Counted from the stretch's first letter, positions 53,494 through 62,906 are shown. The stretch is 64,000 nucleotides of DNA from Mesorhizobium sp. ZC-5 (GCF_025753855.1 NZ_JAOWPT010000002.1:992001-1056000); one strand, 5' to 3'. Translations and numbers: made by a program. The notes: generated by a model from the letters alone, not told the origin.

Positions 53494-54444
53494 ATGACGA
53501 GCGATACTTCAAAGCCGGGCGCGATACCGCCCCCAACCATGCTGCAGCGCGTGCGCGACAGCGATATCTGGTGGTCGTTCACGCACAGCAAGTCGGCGAT
53601 GTTCGCCGCTACGGTTTTGGCCGTGCTGATCCTGGCGGCCGTCTTCGCGCCCTTCATTGCGCCGCAAGACCCCTATGACGCGGCGCAACTCGACATGTGG
53701 AAGGCGGAGCTGCCGCCGGTCTGGCAGGAGGGCGGCGAGTGGCCGTTCTTGCTCGGCACTGACACGCAAGGCCGCGACCTGCTGTCGGCGATCCTCTACG
53801 GCACCCGCATATCGATCGTGATCGGCCTCGCCTCGGTTGCGCTGTCGCTGCTGATCGGCATGACTGCCGGGCTGGTCGCCGGCTTCTTCGGTGGCATGAT
53901 CGACAACATTCTGATGCGCATCGGCGACATCACTCTGTCGATCCCGACAATCCTGATAGCCATTCTCGTCTCGACCGTTGTGCGACAGCTGCTGCCCGCC
54001 GACCTGCGCGAGATCGGCGCTTCGGCTGTCCTCATCTTCGCGATTTCGCTGTCGTCGTGGGTGCAATATGCGCGCACTGTGCGAGCGCAGACCATTGTTG
54101 AGCGCAACAAGGAATATGTTCAGGCGGCCCGCCTGCTGAAGGTGCCCGCCCGCCGCATCCTAGCGCACCATATCCTGCCCAACACGCTGACGCCGGTGCT
54201 GGTCGCCGCAACGCTGAATTTCGGCATGGCGATCCTCACCGAGGCGACGCTATCATTCCTTGGCATTGGCATGCCGCCGGGACAGCCGTCACTGGGAACT
54301 CTGATCCGTATCGGCAACCAGTTCCTGTTCTCGGGCTCGTGGTGGATCGTCCTCTTTCCGGTGATCCAGCTCTGCCTGCTCGTCGTCGTCGTCAATCTCC
54401 TGGGTGACTGGCTGCGCGACGTACTCAATCCGAAACTGAGGTAA
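53494..54444 (+). CDS. ABC permease, DppC-like, cassette 4
   Basis: This 316-residue permease shows the DppC segment LLGTDTQGRDLLSAILYGTRISI after the first helix and the EAA loop EYVQAARLLKVPARRILAHHILPN. It ends LGDWLRDVLNPKLR. Unlike its counterpart in cassette 2 it is not fused to an ATPase; the two cytoplasmic ATPase genes follow after two amidohydrolase genes. Confidence 0.94.
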   Translation: MTSDTSKPGAIPPPTMLQRVRDSDIWWSFTHSKSAMFAATVLAVLILAAVFAPFIAPQDPYDAAQLDMWKAELPPVWQEGGEWPFLLGTDTQGRDLLSAILYGTRISIVIGLASVALSLLIGMTAGLVAGFFGGMIDNILMRIGDITLSIPTILIAILVSTVVRQLLPADLREIGASAVLIFAISLSSWVQYARTVRAQTIVERNKEYVQAARLLKVPARRILAHHILPNTLTPVLVAATLNFGMAILTEATLSFLGIGMPPGQPSLGTLIRIGNQFLFSGSWWIVLFPVIQLCLLVVVVNLLGDWLRDVLNPKLR

Positions 54445-54446
54445 GC

Positions 54447-55640
54447 ATGACCGACCTATTGCTCCGCGACGTCCGGCCCTATGGAGGCGCGGCAAGCGAC
54501 CTGCTGATCCGCGACGGGCGGATTGCCGGGATCGGACATTTCGATCCGGACGCCGGCATGCCGGTCGAGAACGGCGGCGGCGCCATTGCCATTCCTGGCC
54601 TCATCGATGCGCACACCCACCTCGACAAGACGACCTGGGGCATGCCTTGGCACGAGAACAACCGGCGCGCGGTGTTGCGTGATCGCATCGACTTCGAGCG
54701 TGAGAACCGGCTTGCCATCGGCATCGACCCGCACCGCCAGTCGATGCGCCACGCGATCGGGCTTGCAGCCCACGGGGCAACCCATATCCGCAGCCATGTC
54801 GACATCGACCCGGTTCATGGCCTTTCCATCGTCGAGGGCGTGATGGAGACGCGGGAAAAGCTGAAGGGGATCATCGACATCGAGATCGTCGCCTTCCCCC
54901 AGTCCGGGGTCATGGTGATGCCTGGCACGCTGGAACTACTCGACGAGGCGCTGAGCAAAGGCTGCGAGGTTCTTGGCGGCATCGACCCGTGCGGCATCGA
55001 CCGCGACCCCAAGGGTCAACTCGACGCCATCTTCGCGCTGGCGGTAAAACACCAGCGACCGATTGACATCCATCTGCATGAGACAGGCGACCTCGGCGCC
55101 TTCACGATGGAGCTGATGTTCGAGCGCATCCGGGCGAATGGCATGCAGGGCAAGGTCGCCATCAGTCATGCTTTCGCGCTCGGCATGAATGACTATCTGC
55201 GCGTCGGCCAGCTCATCGAGCAGATCGCCGACCTAGACGTGGCGATCGTCACGACGGGTGCGCCATCCGCGACCGTGCCGTCGATCATGCGGCTGAAGCA
55301 GGCCGGCGTGCGCGTCGGCGCAGGCTGCGACGGCATTCGCGACACCTGGGGGCCCTGGGGCCAGCCCGACATGCTCGACCGCGCCAAGATCGTCGGCATG
55401 AAGAATGGCCTGCGGTCCGACAATGAGCTTGAGCACCTGCTCCATATCGTCTCGCAAGGCGGCGCGGACGTCATGCGCATCGACGGCTACGGCCTCGCCG
55501 AAGGCTGCAACGCAGACCTGACGTTGCTGACCGGCGAGACGCTGGCTCATGCCGTCGTCGATGTCGCGCCGCGTCCGCTGGTCGTCAAAGGGGGGCGCGT
55601 CACGGCGCGCGCCGGCGTTCCAGTGGTGGACATGCCATGA
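54447..55640 (+). CDS. Cytosine deaminase-like amidohydrolase
   Basis: This 397-residue metal-dependent amidohydrolase has the canonical HxH in IPGLIDAHTHLDKTTWG (about residues 48-64), THIRSHVDIDPVHGLSIVEG, a histidine pair in DIHLHETGD, AISHAFALG, and the acidic motif GAGCDGIRDTWGPWG. This is the cytosine deaminase/AtzC branch, whose members deaminate or dealkylate N-heterocycles. It starts two bases after the permease stop with GAGGTAAGC as ribosome binding site, and overlaps the next amidohydrolase by four bases. Confidence 0.9.
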   Translation: MTDLLLRDVRPYGGAASDLLIRDGRIAGIGHFDPDAGMPVENGGGAIAIPGLIDAHTHLDKTTWGMPWHENNRRAVLRDRIDFERENRLAIGIDPHRQSMRHAIGLAAHGATHIRSHVDIDPVHGLSIVEGVMETREKLKGIIDIEIVAFPQSGVMVMPGTLELLDEALSKGCEVLGGIDPCGIDRDPKGQLDAIFALAVKHQRPIDIHLHETGDLGAFTMELMFERIRANGMQGKVAISHAFALGMNDYLRVGQLIEQIADLDVAIVTTGAPSATVPSIMRLKQAGVRVGAGCDGIRDTWGPWGQPDMLDRAKIVGMKNGLRSDNELEHLLHIVSQGGADVMRIDGYGLAEGCNADLTLLTGETLAHAVVDVAPRPLVVKGGRVTARAGVPVVDMP

Positions 55641-57133
55641 CCCGCCAAACACTGGACACGCTTGAACTCGGCAAGCGCCCGGAAGGGCGCACGCTGATCA
55701 CCGCCGCATGGGTGCTCGGTCATCGCGATGGCGGCCACCGGCTTGTTCCCGATGGCGAAGTCGTCATTGACGGCGGCGAAGTGGTGTTCGTCGGCAGCGG
55801 TTTTGCCGGCGAGGTAGCGCGCCGGATCGACTTCGGCAATGCGCTGGTCAGTCCAGGGTTGATCGACCTCGATGCGCTGTCGGATCTCGACACCACGATC
55901 CTCAGCATCGACAATCATCCCGGCTGGGCCAAGGGCCGGGTGTGGCCGCGTTCCTATGTCGAGGCCGGCCCTTACGAAATGTATTCGCAGGAAGAGCTGG
56001 CGCTGCAGAAGCGCTTTGCCTTCGGCCAGCTCCTGCTGAATGGCATCACGACGGCCGCGCCCATTGCCTCGCTGTTCTACCGCCAGTGGGGCGAAACGGT
56101 CGCCGAATTCGATGCCGCGGCGGATGCCGCCGGCGAAATGGGCTTGCGGGTCTACCTCAGCCCTGCCTACCGCTCCGGCGGTATGGTGCTGGAAGCGCCT
56201 GGCCGGATGGAGCCGGTGTTCGACGAGCAACGCGGACTGGAAGGGTTGCGGGACGCCGTTGACTACATCGGCCGCCAGACGGGCCGCTACGGCGATCTGG
56301 TGCGCGGCCTGCTGGCGCCGGATCGCGTCGAGACCTGCACCGAGGAACTGCTGCGCCAGACCCAGGCGGCGGCGGGCGATCTCGGTTGCAAAATTCGCCT
56401 CCACATGGCGCAGGGCTCGATGGAGGTCGAGACCGTGCGCAAGCTGCATGATACGACTGCTCCCGTCTGGCTGGCGCGTGCTGGCCTGCTCGACGACCGG
56501 CTGATCGCGCCGCACGCCACCAACGCCACCGACGAAGACCTCGATCTCTATGCCGCCAACGGCGTCTCGATCGTCCATTGTCCGCTGGTTTCGGCGCGGA
56601 GCGGCAGCACGCTGAATTCGTTCTCGAAGTGCCGGGAGCGTGGCATCAACATCGCAATGGGCACGGACACCACGCCCGCCGACATGCTGATGAATCTGCT
56701 GGTTGGCCTGATTGCGTGCCGCATCAACGATCGCGCACCTGACCGCGTTAGGTGCGCCGACCTGTATGATGCTGCCACACTTGGTGGCGCCCAAGCGCTC
56801 GGGCGCGACGACCTCGGCCGGCTGATCGCAGGCGCGCGCGCCGACATCGCGGTGTTCAGTCTTGACGACCCGATCATGGCCCCGGGTGTCGATCCGATCA
56901 CCACGCTGGTCACCGGTGGGTCGGGCAAGGTCACGCAGGCCGTCTTCGTGGACGGGCGGCTGTCCATGCGCTTCGGCGAGGTCGCCGGGATCGACATGAA
57001 GGCTGCACGCCAACGCGCACAACGCCAGTTCGAAGGCCTCGTTGCGAAATACCCGGATCGTAGCTGGGGTCATCCGCCGGTGTCCAAATTGTTCCCGCCA
57101 AGCTATCCAGTCGAGGTCAAAGCTGATGGCTGA
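55637..57133 (+). CDS. Amidohydrolase-like protein with altered metal motif
   Basis: This 498-residue protein has the TrzN/AtzB-type amidohydrolase scaffold, but the first-strand HxH is replaced by PGLIDLDALSDLDTTI. Other metal-site elements remain: a histidine in IRLHMAQGSMEVE, one in LIAPHATNATDEDLD, and an aspartate in AMGTDTTPADM. The C-terminal composite sheet is present (ADIAVFSLDDPIMAP ... KVTQAVFVDGRL). It may be a mononuclear or non-catalytic family variant. It lies between cytosine deaminase-like and ATPase genes with overlaps on both sides, so it is fully embedded in the operon. The activity is unknown. Confidence 0.85.
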   Translation: MTRQTLDTLELGKRPEGRTLITAAWVLGHRDGGHRLVPDGEVVIDGGEVVFVGSGFAGEVARRIDFGNALVSPGLIDLDALSDLDTTILSIDNHPGWAKGRVWPRSYVEAGPYEMYSQEELALQKRFAFGQLLLNGITTAAPIASLFYRQWGETVAEFDAAADAAGEMGLRVYLSPAYRSGGMVLEAPGRMEPVFDEQRGLEGLRDAVDYIGRQTGRYGDLVRGLLAPDRVETCTEELLRQTQAAAGDLGCKIRLHMAQGSMEVETVRKLHDTTAPVWLARAGLLDDRLIAPHATNATDEDLDLYAANGVSIVHCPLVSARSGSTLNSFSKCRERGINIAMGTDTTPADMLMNLLVGLIACRINDRAPDRVRCADLYDAATLGGAQALGRDDLGRLIAGARADIAVFSLDDPIMAPGVDPITTLVTGGSGKVTQAVFVDGRLSMRFGEVAGIDMKAARQRAQRQFEGLVAKYPDRSWGHPPVSKLFPPSYPVEVKADG

Positions 57134-58109
57134 AATCGAGAAACCCGTGCTTGAGGTGCATAACCTCAGGGTTGAGTTCCCGGGTCGCCGAGCCGTTGCC
57201 ACGGTGCTTTCCGATATAAGCCTGTCGATACGGCCGGGCGAAATTCTTGGGGTTGTCGGCGAGTCCGGCGCCGGCAAGTCGATGACCGGGCTGGCAATCC
57301 AGGGCCTGCTCGAACAGCCGGGGCGCATCGCCGAGGGCGAGATATGGCTTGCCGGTCGTCGTATCGACAATCTCGACGACCGCTCCATGGAGAAGATTCG
57401 CGGCCGTGAGATCGGCGCCATCTTTCAGGACCCGTTGACCTCGCTCAATCCGCTCTTCACGGTCGGCGCGCAGCTGACCGAAACGATACGGCAGCATCTC
57501 ACCTTAAAGAAGGGCGAGGCGAGGGCGCGCGCAATTTCCCTGCTGAACGATGTCGGTATTCCCTCGCCCGAGGAACGCTTCGATCAGTATCCGCATCAGT
57601 TCTCCGGCGGCATGCGCCAACGCGTGGTCATCGCCTTGGCGCTCGCGGCGTCACCCAGGCTGATCATCGCTGACGAACCCACCACCGCCCTCGATGTCTC
57701 GATCCAGGCCCAGATCACGTCATTGCTGCGCCGCCTGTGCAAGGAGAAGCAGACCGCTGTGATGCTGGTCACGCACGACATGGGCGTCATTGCCGAGACG
57801 GCTGACCGGATTGCCGTGATGTATGCCGGCCGCCTTGTCGAGATCGGGCCGGTGGACCAGGTGCTGAGCGCACCCACGCATCCTTACACACGCGGGCTCA
57901 TGGCTTCGATACCGGCGCTTGGCGCGCGCGTCCAGCGGCTGAACCAGATCGATGGCTCGATGCCACGGCTCGATGCCATCCCGGCAGGCTGCGCATTCAA
58001 TCCACGCTGCAACGAGGCCGGGCCGCGTTGCACGCGAGAGCGACCGGTTCTGCTGGCGGCGGGCGCGGCCGCCAGCGCCTGCTGGCTGAATGCGGGAGGA
58101 ACGGCATGA
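57126..58109 (+). CDS. ABC ATPase, DppD-like, cassette 4
   Basis: This is a 327-residue ATPase: Walker A GESGAGKSM (about residues 43-51), Q-loop AIFQDPLTSLNPL, signature FSGGMRQRVVIALAL, Walker B LIIADEPTTALD, H-loop LVTHD. The C-terminal cysteine cluster (CAFNPRCNEAGPRCTRE) is typical of oligopeptide ATPases. The ATG at 57126 overlaps the end of the amidohydrolase gene by eight bases. Confidence 0.94.
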   Translation: MAEIEKPVLEVHNLRVEFPGRRAVATVLSDISLSIRPGEILGVVGESGAGKSMTGLAIQGLLEQPGRIAEGEIWLAGRRIDNLDDRSMEKIRGREIGAIFQDPLTSLNPLFTVGAQLTETIRQHLTLKKGEARARAISLLNDVGIPSPEERFDQYPHQFSGGMRQRVVIALALAASPRLIIADEPTTALDVSIQAQITSLLRRLCKEKQTAVMLVTHDMGVIAETADRIAVMYAGRLVEIGPVDQVLSAPTHPYTRGLMASIPALGARVQRLNQIDGSMPRLDAIPAGCAFNPRCNEAGPRCTRERPVLLAAGAAASACWLNAGGTA

Positions 58110-59086
58110 CCGTCATGTCAATTCAGAAGATGCCGGCACTCAGCGTCGACCGACTCGTCAAGACATTCGACGTATCGGCGCCGTGGCTCAATCGGCTGAT
58201 CGAACGCAAGCCCCGACAGGTTCTGCAGGCTGTCAACGACATCACGTTCCACGTGCCGATGGGCGGATGCCTGAGCCTGGTCGGGGAAAGCGGCTGCGGC
58301 AAGTCCACCGTCGCCCGCCTGGTAACCGGGCTCTACAAGCCCGACACCGGCGACATTCGCTTCGCCCCTGGCCAGGACGGCAAGCCGTTGTCCGCGCAGA
58401 TGATCTTCCAGGACCCGTATGCGTCGCTCAATCCACGCTGGCGCGTGAAGAACATCATCGCCGAGCCGCTGCGCGAGTTGAAGCTGCGAAACTCCAAGGC
58501 CGAGATCACCGAGCGGGTCGAGGAATTGCTCAAGACGGTCGGCCTGTCAGCTTCGGATGGCGAGAAGTTCCCGCATGAATTCTCCGGCGGGCAGCGGCAG
58601 CGAATCTCCATCGCGCGCGCCTTGGCGGGAGAACCGCGCTTCCTGGTGTGCGACGAGCCAACCTCAGCGCTGGATGTGTCGGTGCAGGCCCAGGTGCTCA
58701 ATCTGATGCGGCGGCTGCAGGATGAATTCGGACTGACCTATCTGTTCATCAGCCATGACTTGAGCGTGGTCAGGCACATGTCCGATCGCATAGCGGTCAT
58801 GTATCTCGGTCGCATCGTCGAGGAAGGCGACACCGAGGATCTGTTCGCCAAGCCGCGCCACCCCTACACGCAATTGCTGCTCGAGACGATTCCGAACGTC
58901 AAGCATCCGCATCGTGATCGCGTCGTCGCCGGGGGAGAGGTGCCGAGCCCGCTCAAGCCGCCGTCAGGCTGCCCGTTTCATCCAAGATGCCCGATCGCCA
59001 CCGCGCGCTGTTCGGAGGAGATCCCGCCAGTACGCACGCTCGCGAGCGGAACGCGTGTCGCCTGTCACTTCGTAACGGAGCAATGA
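58106..59086 (+). CDS. ABC ATPase, DppF-like, cassette 4
   Basis: This is a 326-residue ATPase: Walker A GESGCGKST, Q-loop MIFQDPYASLNPR, signature FSGGQRQRISIARAL, Walker B LVCDEPTSALD, H-loop FISHD, and a C-terminal CPFHPRCPIATARC cluster. Its ATG overlaps the DppD stop (ATGA). It is the last gene of the plus-strand run and converges with the GntR gene at 59103. Confidence 0.94.
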   Translation: MTVMSIQKMPALSVDRLVKTFDVSAPWLNRLIERKPRQVLQAVNDITFHVPMGGCLSLVGESGCGKSTVARLVTGLYKPDTGDIRFAPGQDGKPLSAQMIFQDPYASLNPRWRVKNIIAEPLRELKLRNSKAEITERVEELLKTVGLSASDGEKFPHEFSGGQRQRISIARALAGEPRFLVCDEPTSALDVSVQAQVLNLMRRLQDEFGLTYLFISHDLSVVRHMSDRIAVMYLGRIVEEGDTEDLFAKPRHPYTQLLLETIPNVKHPHRDRVVAGGEVPSPLKPPSGCPFHPRCPIATARCSEEIPPVRTLASGTRVACHFVTEQ

Positions 59087-59102
59087 CTATGTCGGGGCGG
59101 TA

Positions 59103-59780
59103 TCACGCCAAGGCGGCCTTCAGGTCGTGCGACATGTCGCGGACCTCCCTCAGATCCAGTTCGGACTCCACATGCTCGAGATGATGTTGCATCAGCCGCG
59201 AAGCCTTTTCGATATCGCCGGCGGTGATAGCCTCAACGATTTCGTCATGTTCGTCCGGCCCGCAGTTGAAGCGCGCCGTGTTGCGATAGACTGCGGTGAT
59301 CAGCGACGTGCGCGAGATCAGGTCGCGCATCATGCCGAAGAGGAAGTCCGAGCCGGAGAGTTCGGCAAGCAAGAGGTGGAAGCCGCCGGACAGCTTTATG
59401 ATGTCGGTGGTCGCGTCATTCGCGTTCGCCACCCTCTCGCGTGCGACATGGCTGCGCAGCCGTGCGATGTCGGCATTCGACATCGACTTGCCGATGCGCT
59501 CGACAACGCAGCGCTCGACCGAGCGGCGCACGAAGAATACGTCCCGGGCCTCGTCGACCGACGGCTGGCACACGAATGCGCCGCGATTCGGAACGATCGT
59601 CACCAGGCCCTCACGCTCCAAAGCTGTGAGCGCCTGGCGAATCCGAGCGCGGCTGACCTCGAAGATCTCGGCCATCTGGCCTTCCTTGAGCTGGACGCCC
59701 GGCCGCAGCCTGCGCTCGGCGATCGAGAGCCATACCTTTTCAACGATCTGCTGGATCGAGATGCCTGCTTGTTCGACCAT
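59103..59780 (-). CDS. GntR-family (FCD) regulator of cassette 4
   Basis: This 225-residue regulator has the winged helix FEVSRARIRQALTALEREGL with the wing IVPNRGAFVCQPS, and an FCD domain with metal-site histidines in GGFHLLLAELSGS, DEHDEIVEAITAGD and MQHHLEHVE. The ATG at 59780 is preferred for its AGGGACAAG site; a GTG at 59819 would add 13 residues. It diverges from the flavin reductase gene and is the likely binder of boxes A, B and C. The FadR-type operator pattern fits this family. Confidence 0.88.
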   Translation of the reverse strand: MVEQAGISIQQIVEKVWLSIAERRLRPGVQLKEGQMAEIFEVSRARIRQALTALEREGLVTIVPNRGAFVCQPSVDEARDVFFVRRSVERCVVERIGKSMSNADIARLRSHVARERVANANDATTDIIKLSGGFHLLLAELSGSDFLFGMMRDLISRTSLITAVYRNTARFNCGPDEHDEIVEAITAGDIEKASRLMQHHLEHVESELDLREVRDMSHDLKAALA

Positions 59781-59861
59781 GCTCTTGTCCCTGCCACCGC
59801 GACGGACAATCGCCGCCACCCACTAAAAGTCAACTCCAGGCCGCTCAACATCAGCTCAGTT

Positions 59862-59891
59862 TGCCGACAATCTCGGCGAATATTGTAGGCA
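59862..59891. promoter_or_regulatory. Operator candidate C (inverted ATTGT half-sites)
   Basis: TGCCgACAAT (59862-59871) and ATTGTaGGCA (59882-59891) form a palindrome with a 10-base spacer between the GntR gene and the flavin reductase gene. It uses the same ACAAT/ATTGT half-sites as boxes A and B but in a wider layout. Confidence 0.45.
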
Positions 59892-59920
59892 TCCTGATGA
59901 ATTTTCAAGCAGAGGATACA

Positions 59921-60556
59921 ATGGAATTTGATTTCACAGCGCTGGAGGCGGAGAGCCGCTATCGCCTGCTGACCAATTTCGTCGGCCCGCGCCCGATCGC
60001 GCTTGTCACGACCCGCTCCACGACCGGGCGTAGCAACGCAGCGCCGATGAGTTTCTTCAACGTGTTCTCACACGAGCCACCGATCGTCGTGCTCGGCATC
60101 CAGCCTCGGCTCTCCGGCGAGGAAAAGGACACTGTCGTCAATATCCGCCGGACTGGCGAGTTCGCTGTGAACATGGTCGACATGGCGCTGTCGCAACAGA
60201 TGCTCGTCTGTGGTCTCGCCTTCGACAGCGATGTTGACGAACTCGAAATAGCCAAGTTGCCGACTGCGCGGTGCAGCCAGATCGATGTCGATCACGTCAC
60301 CAGCTCGCCTTGCACCTTCGAGTGCCGCGTAGAACGGCTGATCGAGTATCCGCGCCGGGTGCTGGTGCTGGGAGAAGTCGTTCACATGCACGTGCGCCGC
60401 GACTGCCTCGATGCGGACGGCCGCTACGTCGATGCGCACGCTTACCAACCGATCGCACGTCTTCACGCCGACAACTACATCACCTCCGATCGCCAGTTCG
60501 TGCTCAAGGCACCCGCGATCGCCGATGTCCTTAAGGCATCGGAAAATATGGAATAG
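59921..60556 (+). CDS. Flavin reductase-like (FMN-binding split barrel) protein
   Basis: This 211-residue protein has the split-barrel flavin-binding pattern: RLLTNFVGPRPIALVTTRSTTGRSNAAPMSFFNVFSHEPPIVVLGIQ (split here), the TGEFAVNMVD block, and the late VVHMHVRRDCLDADGRYVDAHAYQPIARL. Relatives reduce FMN for a monooxygenase or act as stand-alone flavoproteins; no monooxygenase gene is present in the window. The ATG at 59921 has AGAGGA upstream. It leads a pair with the racemase gene (12-base gap). Confidence 0.87.
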   Translation: MEFDFTALEAESRYRLLTNFVGPRPIALVTTRSTTGRSNAAPMSFFNVFSHEPPIVVLGIQPRLSGEEKDTVVNIRRTGEFAVNMVDMALSQQMLVCGLAFDSDVDELEIAKLPTARCSQIDVDHVTSSPCTFECRVERLIEYPRRVLVLGEVVHMHVRRDCLDADGRYVDAHAYQPIARLHADNYITSDRQFVLKAPAIADVLKASENME

Positions 60557-60568
60557 GGATCATCCAGA

Positions 60569-61309
60569 GTGCATATTCGTCTCATCAATCCAAACTCGAC
60601 GGCTTCGATGACGGCACAGGCGCTCGAAAGCGCGTTGCGCGTCGCCAGTGCCGGAACTCGCGTAACAGCCGTCAATCCGATCGGAACGCCGGTCAGCATC
60701 GAAGGCTATGCCGACGAAGCGATGGCCGTGCCGGCCATGCTTTTGGAAATACGGGCGGGCGAGGCGCAAGGCGTCGACGCCTATGTCATCGCCTGCTTCG
60801 ACGATCCCGGTCTCCACGCAGCCCGGGAAGTGGCGAAGGGTCCCGTGATCGGCATCTGCCAGGCGGCCGTGCAGGTGGCGATGACCATCAGCCGCCGCTT
60901 TTCGGTGGTAACCACGCTGCCGCGCTCCGTGCCTATCATAGAGGACATCGTGGAAGCCTACGGCGCGGGCAATCATTGTCGCGCCGTGCGTGCCATCGAC
61001 CTGCCGGTGCTTGGCCTGGAAGAGGATCCGGAAACGGCGGAGCGCCTGCTGCTCGACATGATCCAGCGCGCCAAGATCGAGGATCAGGCGGAAGCGATCA
61101 TTCTGGGCTGCGCGGGCATGTCGAAGCTGTGCGAGCGGCTGTCCGCCGCGACCGGCGTGCTCGTGATCGATGGCGTCACCGCCGCACTGAAGATTGCGGA
61201 AGCGCTGGTCGGCGCCGGCTACGCTACTTCGAAGGTCAGCGCCTACGACTATCCGCGCCAGAAGGGGGCACCCGACGCGAACGTCGAGCGCTTGCGGGTC
61301 AGCGGCTAG
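60569..61309 (+). CDS. Asp/Glu/hydantoin racemase family protein
   Basis: This 246-residue cofactor-independent racemase starts at a GTG. The two catalytic cysteines are C76 (ACFDDPGLHAAR) and C181 (LGCAGMSKLCE), and INPNST at the N-terminus is the usual first-strand motif. It could racemise hydantoins, allantoin or amino acids, or act as a maleate-isomerase-like enzyme. Its neighbours (amidohydrolases) favour a cyclic amide such as a hydantoin (inference). It converges with the third amidohydrolase gene. Confidence 0.87.
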   Translation: MHIRLINPNSTASMTAQALESALRVASAGTRVTAVNPIGTPVSIEGYADEAMAVPAMLLEIRAGEAQGVDAYVIACFDDPGLHAAREVAKGPVIGICQAAVQVAMTISRRFSVVTTLPRSVPIIEDIVEAYGAGNHCRAVRAIDLPVLGLEEDPETAERLLLDMIQRAKIEDQAEAIILGCAGMSKLCERLSAATGVLVIDGVTAALKIAEALVGAGYATSKVSAYDYPRQKGAPDANVERLRVSG

Positions 61310-61315
61310 GGCATA

Positions 61316-62788
61316 TCAGACCGGTGGGGCAGGCGGCACCACCGGCTCGCGGAAGGTCCGGCTAATCTGGCCCCAGCCCGGGTCGTGCATATGGGCCTTC
61401 AGGCCGGCGCGGTCGGCCATTGCCCGCGCTTCGCGTTCGCCGAACTCGAGCGCCTGTTCGACGTCGGTCGTCAGCACCTTGCCGGCTTCCATCAGGATCT
61501 TACCGTCGACGATGACAGTATCGACGTCGCTGCCCAGCACCTGATGGACGAGGCGGTGGACAACCATCCAGTTGGGCACCAGGTGGGGCTGGCGCATGTT
61601 GATGATGGCGATGTCGGCCTTCTTGCCGGTCTCCAGCGAGCCGATCTCGTGATCCATGCCAAGCGCCTTGGCGGCGTCGATGGTGATCATCTCGAACACC
61701 TTGCCGGGAGGCAGCAAATAGCGGTCATGGTTGTGCAGCAGATGCTGCGTGAACTGGGCAAGGCGCGCCGTCTGCAGGAGATCGAAATGACGGCTGGGGG
61801 AGACGCCGTCGGTGGTGATCGCCACCGGTACTCCCTTCGACATCATGTCGAGGATCGGCGTGGACCGACCGGGCGGGGCGTGAGTGACGTAGGTGCCGGT
61901 CTCGGCCAGGATGTCGACCTCCTCGTGCGAGATTCCCCAGCAATGTTGCAGGTGTATGTCGGGTCCGAGCAGCGCATTCTCCTTGTCCTGAAACGCCATG
62001 CGGATCTGGCCCGCGAAAGCGTCCGAATGGATGCGCACGCCCCATTTGCGCGCCGTCTCGCGCACGCGCCGGGCCTGCATGCGGTCGTTCTCGGTCAGAT
62101 TGACCGCCAGGTCGGGCGTCGTCGGATTGGAGGGATCGAGCGACGGCACGATGGTGAAGGGCGTGAGGAACACATTGATGCGTCCATCTGCGCTGCCGTT
62201 GATCGCCTCGATCGTCGCTTCGGCGCCCTCGATCATCTCCTCGAAAGTGACGTCGTGGCGCACCGGCTGGCCGGTTTCCCAGCGGGTGACCCGATGCGGC
62301 CAAGGCAAGCCCGCTGGCCCGACGCAGATGATCTCCCGCAGCCCGATCTCGCCATAGGCCTTCGCATGGTTGATCGCGAAGACGGGGTCGTCGCTACGCG
62401 GCATGGACGAGATGATGCTGACGCCCGTCGTCACGCCGGCACGTAGCCGCTCCAGGCCGCCGACCAGCCCGTCAGCGTACCAATAGTCTCGGGTGGCGTA
62501 GTGGTAGTACATTGGCGTGACGATGCGCATCCACAGGGAATTGGTGTCGGTCGCGATGCTGCGGATCAGCGCGTGACCGGCATGGCCATGCGCGTCGATC
62601 AGGCCGGGGATGATGAGCTTGCCGCGGCAGTCGACAATCTTCTTGCGTTGGTGCCTGGGTTCGAGGTCGCTGGCGGAGCCGATGTCGACAATCCTGTCGC
62701 CCGAAATGGCAATCGCACCGTCCTCGATGATACGCCGCTCGGCATCGACAGTCACGATGGTTCCATGGAGTAGCAGCAGATCGTCCAA
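61316..62788 (-). CDS. Amidohydrolase (TrzN/AtzB/chlorohydrolase type)
   Basis: This 490-residue metal-dependent hydrolase has an intact canonical metal site: HxH in IPGLIDAHGHAGHALIRS, a histidine in VRIHSDAFAG, one in HLQHCWGISHEEVD, and the aspartate in AITTDGVSPSRH. The C-terminal end shows KADIAIINMRQPHLVPNW and VDTVIVDGKIL. It is the TrzN/AtzB/guanine-deaminase-like branch acting on N-heterocycles. The TTG at 62788 is chosen for its GGAGAA site eight bases upstream; an ATG at 62833 has none. It diverges from the second binding-protein gene across the region with box B. Confidence 0.88.
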   Translation of the reverse strand: MDDLLLLHGTIVTVDAERRIIEDGAIAISGDRIVDIGSASDLEPRHQRKKIVDCRGKLIIPGLIDAHGHAGHALIRSIATDTNSLWMRIVTPMYYHYATRDYWYADGLVGGLERLRAGVTTGVSIISSMPRSDDPVFAINHAKAYGEIGLREIICVGPAGLPWPHRVTRWETGQPVRHDVTFEEMIEGAEATIEAINGSADGRINVFLTPFTIVPSLDPSNPTTPDLAVNLTENDRMQARRVRETARKWGVRIHSDAFAGQIRMAFQDKENALLGPDIHLQHCWGISHEEVDILAETGTYVTHAPPGRSTPILDMMSKGVPVAITTDGVSPSRHFDLLQTARLAQFTQHLLHNHDRYLLPPGKVFEMITIDAAKALGMDHEIGSLETGKKADIAIINMRQPHLVPNWMVVHRLVHQVLGSDVDTVIVDGKILMEAGKVLTTDVEQALEFGEREARAMADRAGLKAHMHDPGWGQISRTFREPVVPPAPPV

Positions 62789-62906
62789 GCGATTTTCTCC
62801 ATTCGAGTCAATCTGTTGAGCTGCGATCCGCATCGCCCAGAGCAATGAGCGTCCGGTGGCGGATCAAGGCGCGCACAACAATTTGCTATCGATATGAGCA
62901 ATTTGC

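Noticed and set aside
55547-57421. A 624-codon open frame on the minus strand
   Set aside because: It is antisense to the amidohydrolase and DppD genes, which have clear motifs; long shadow frames are common at this GC content.
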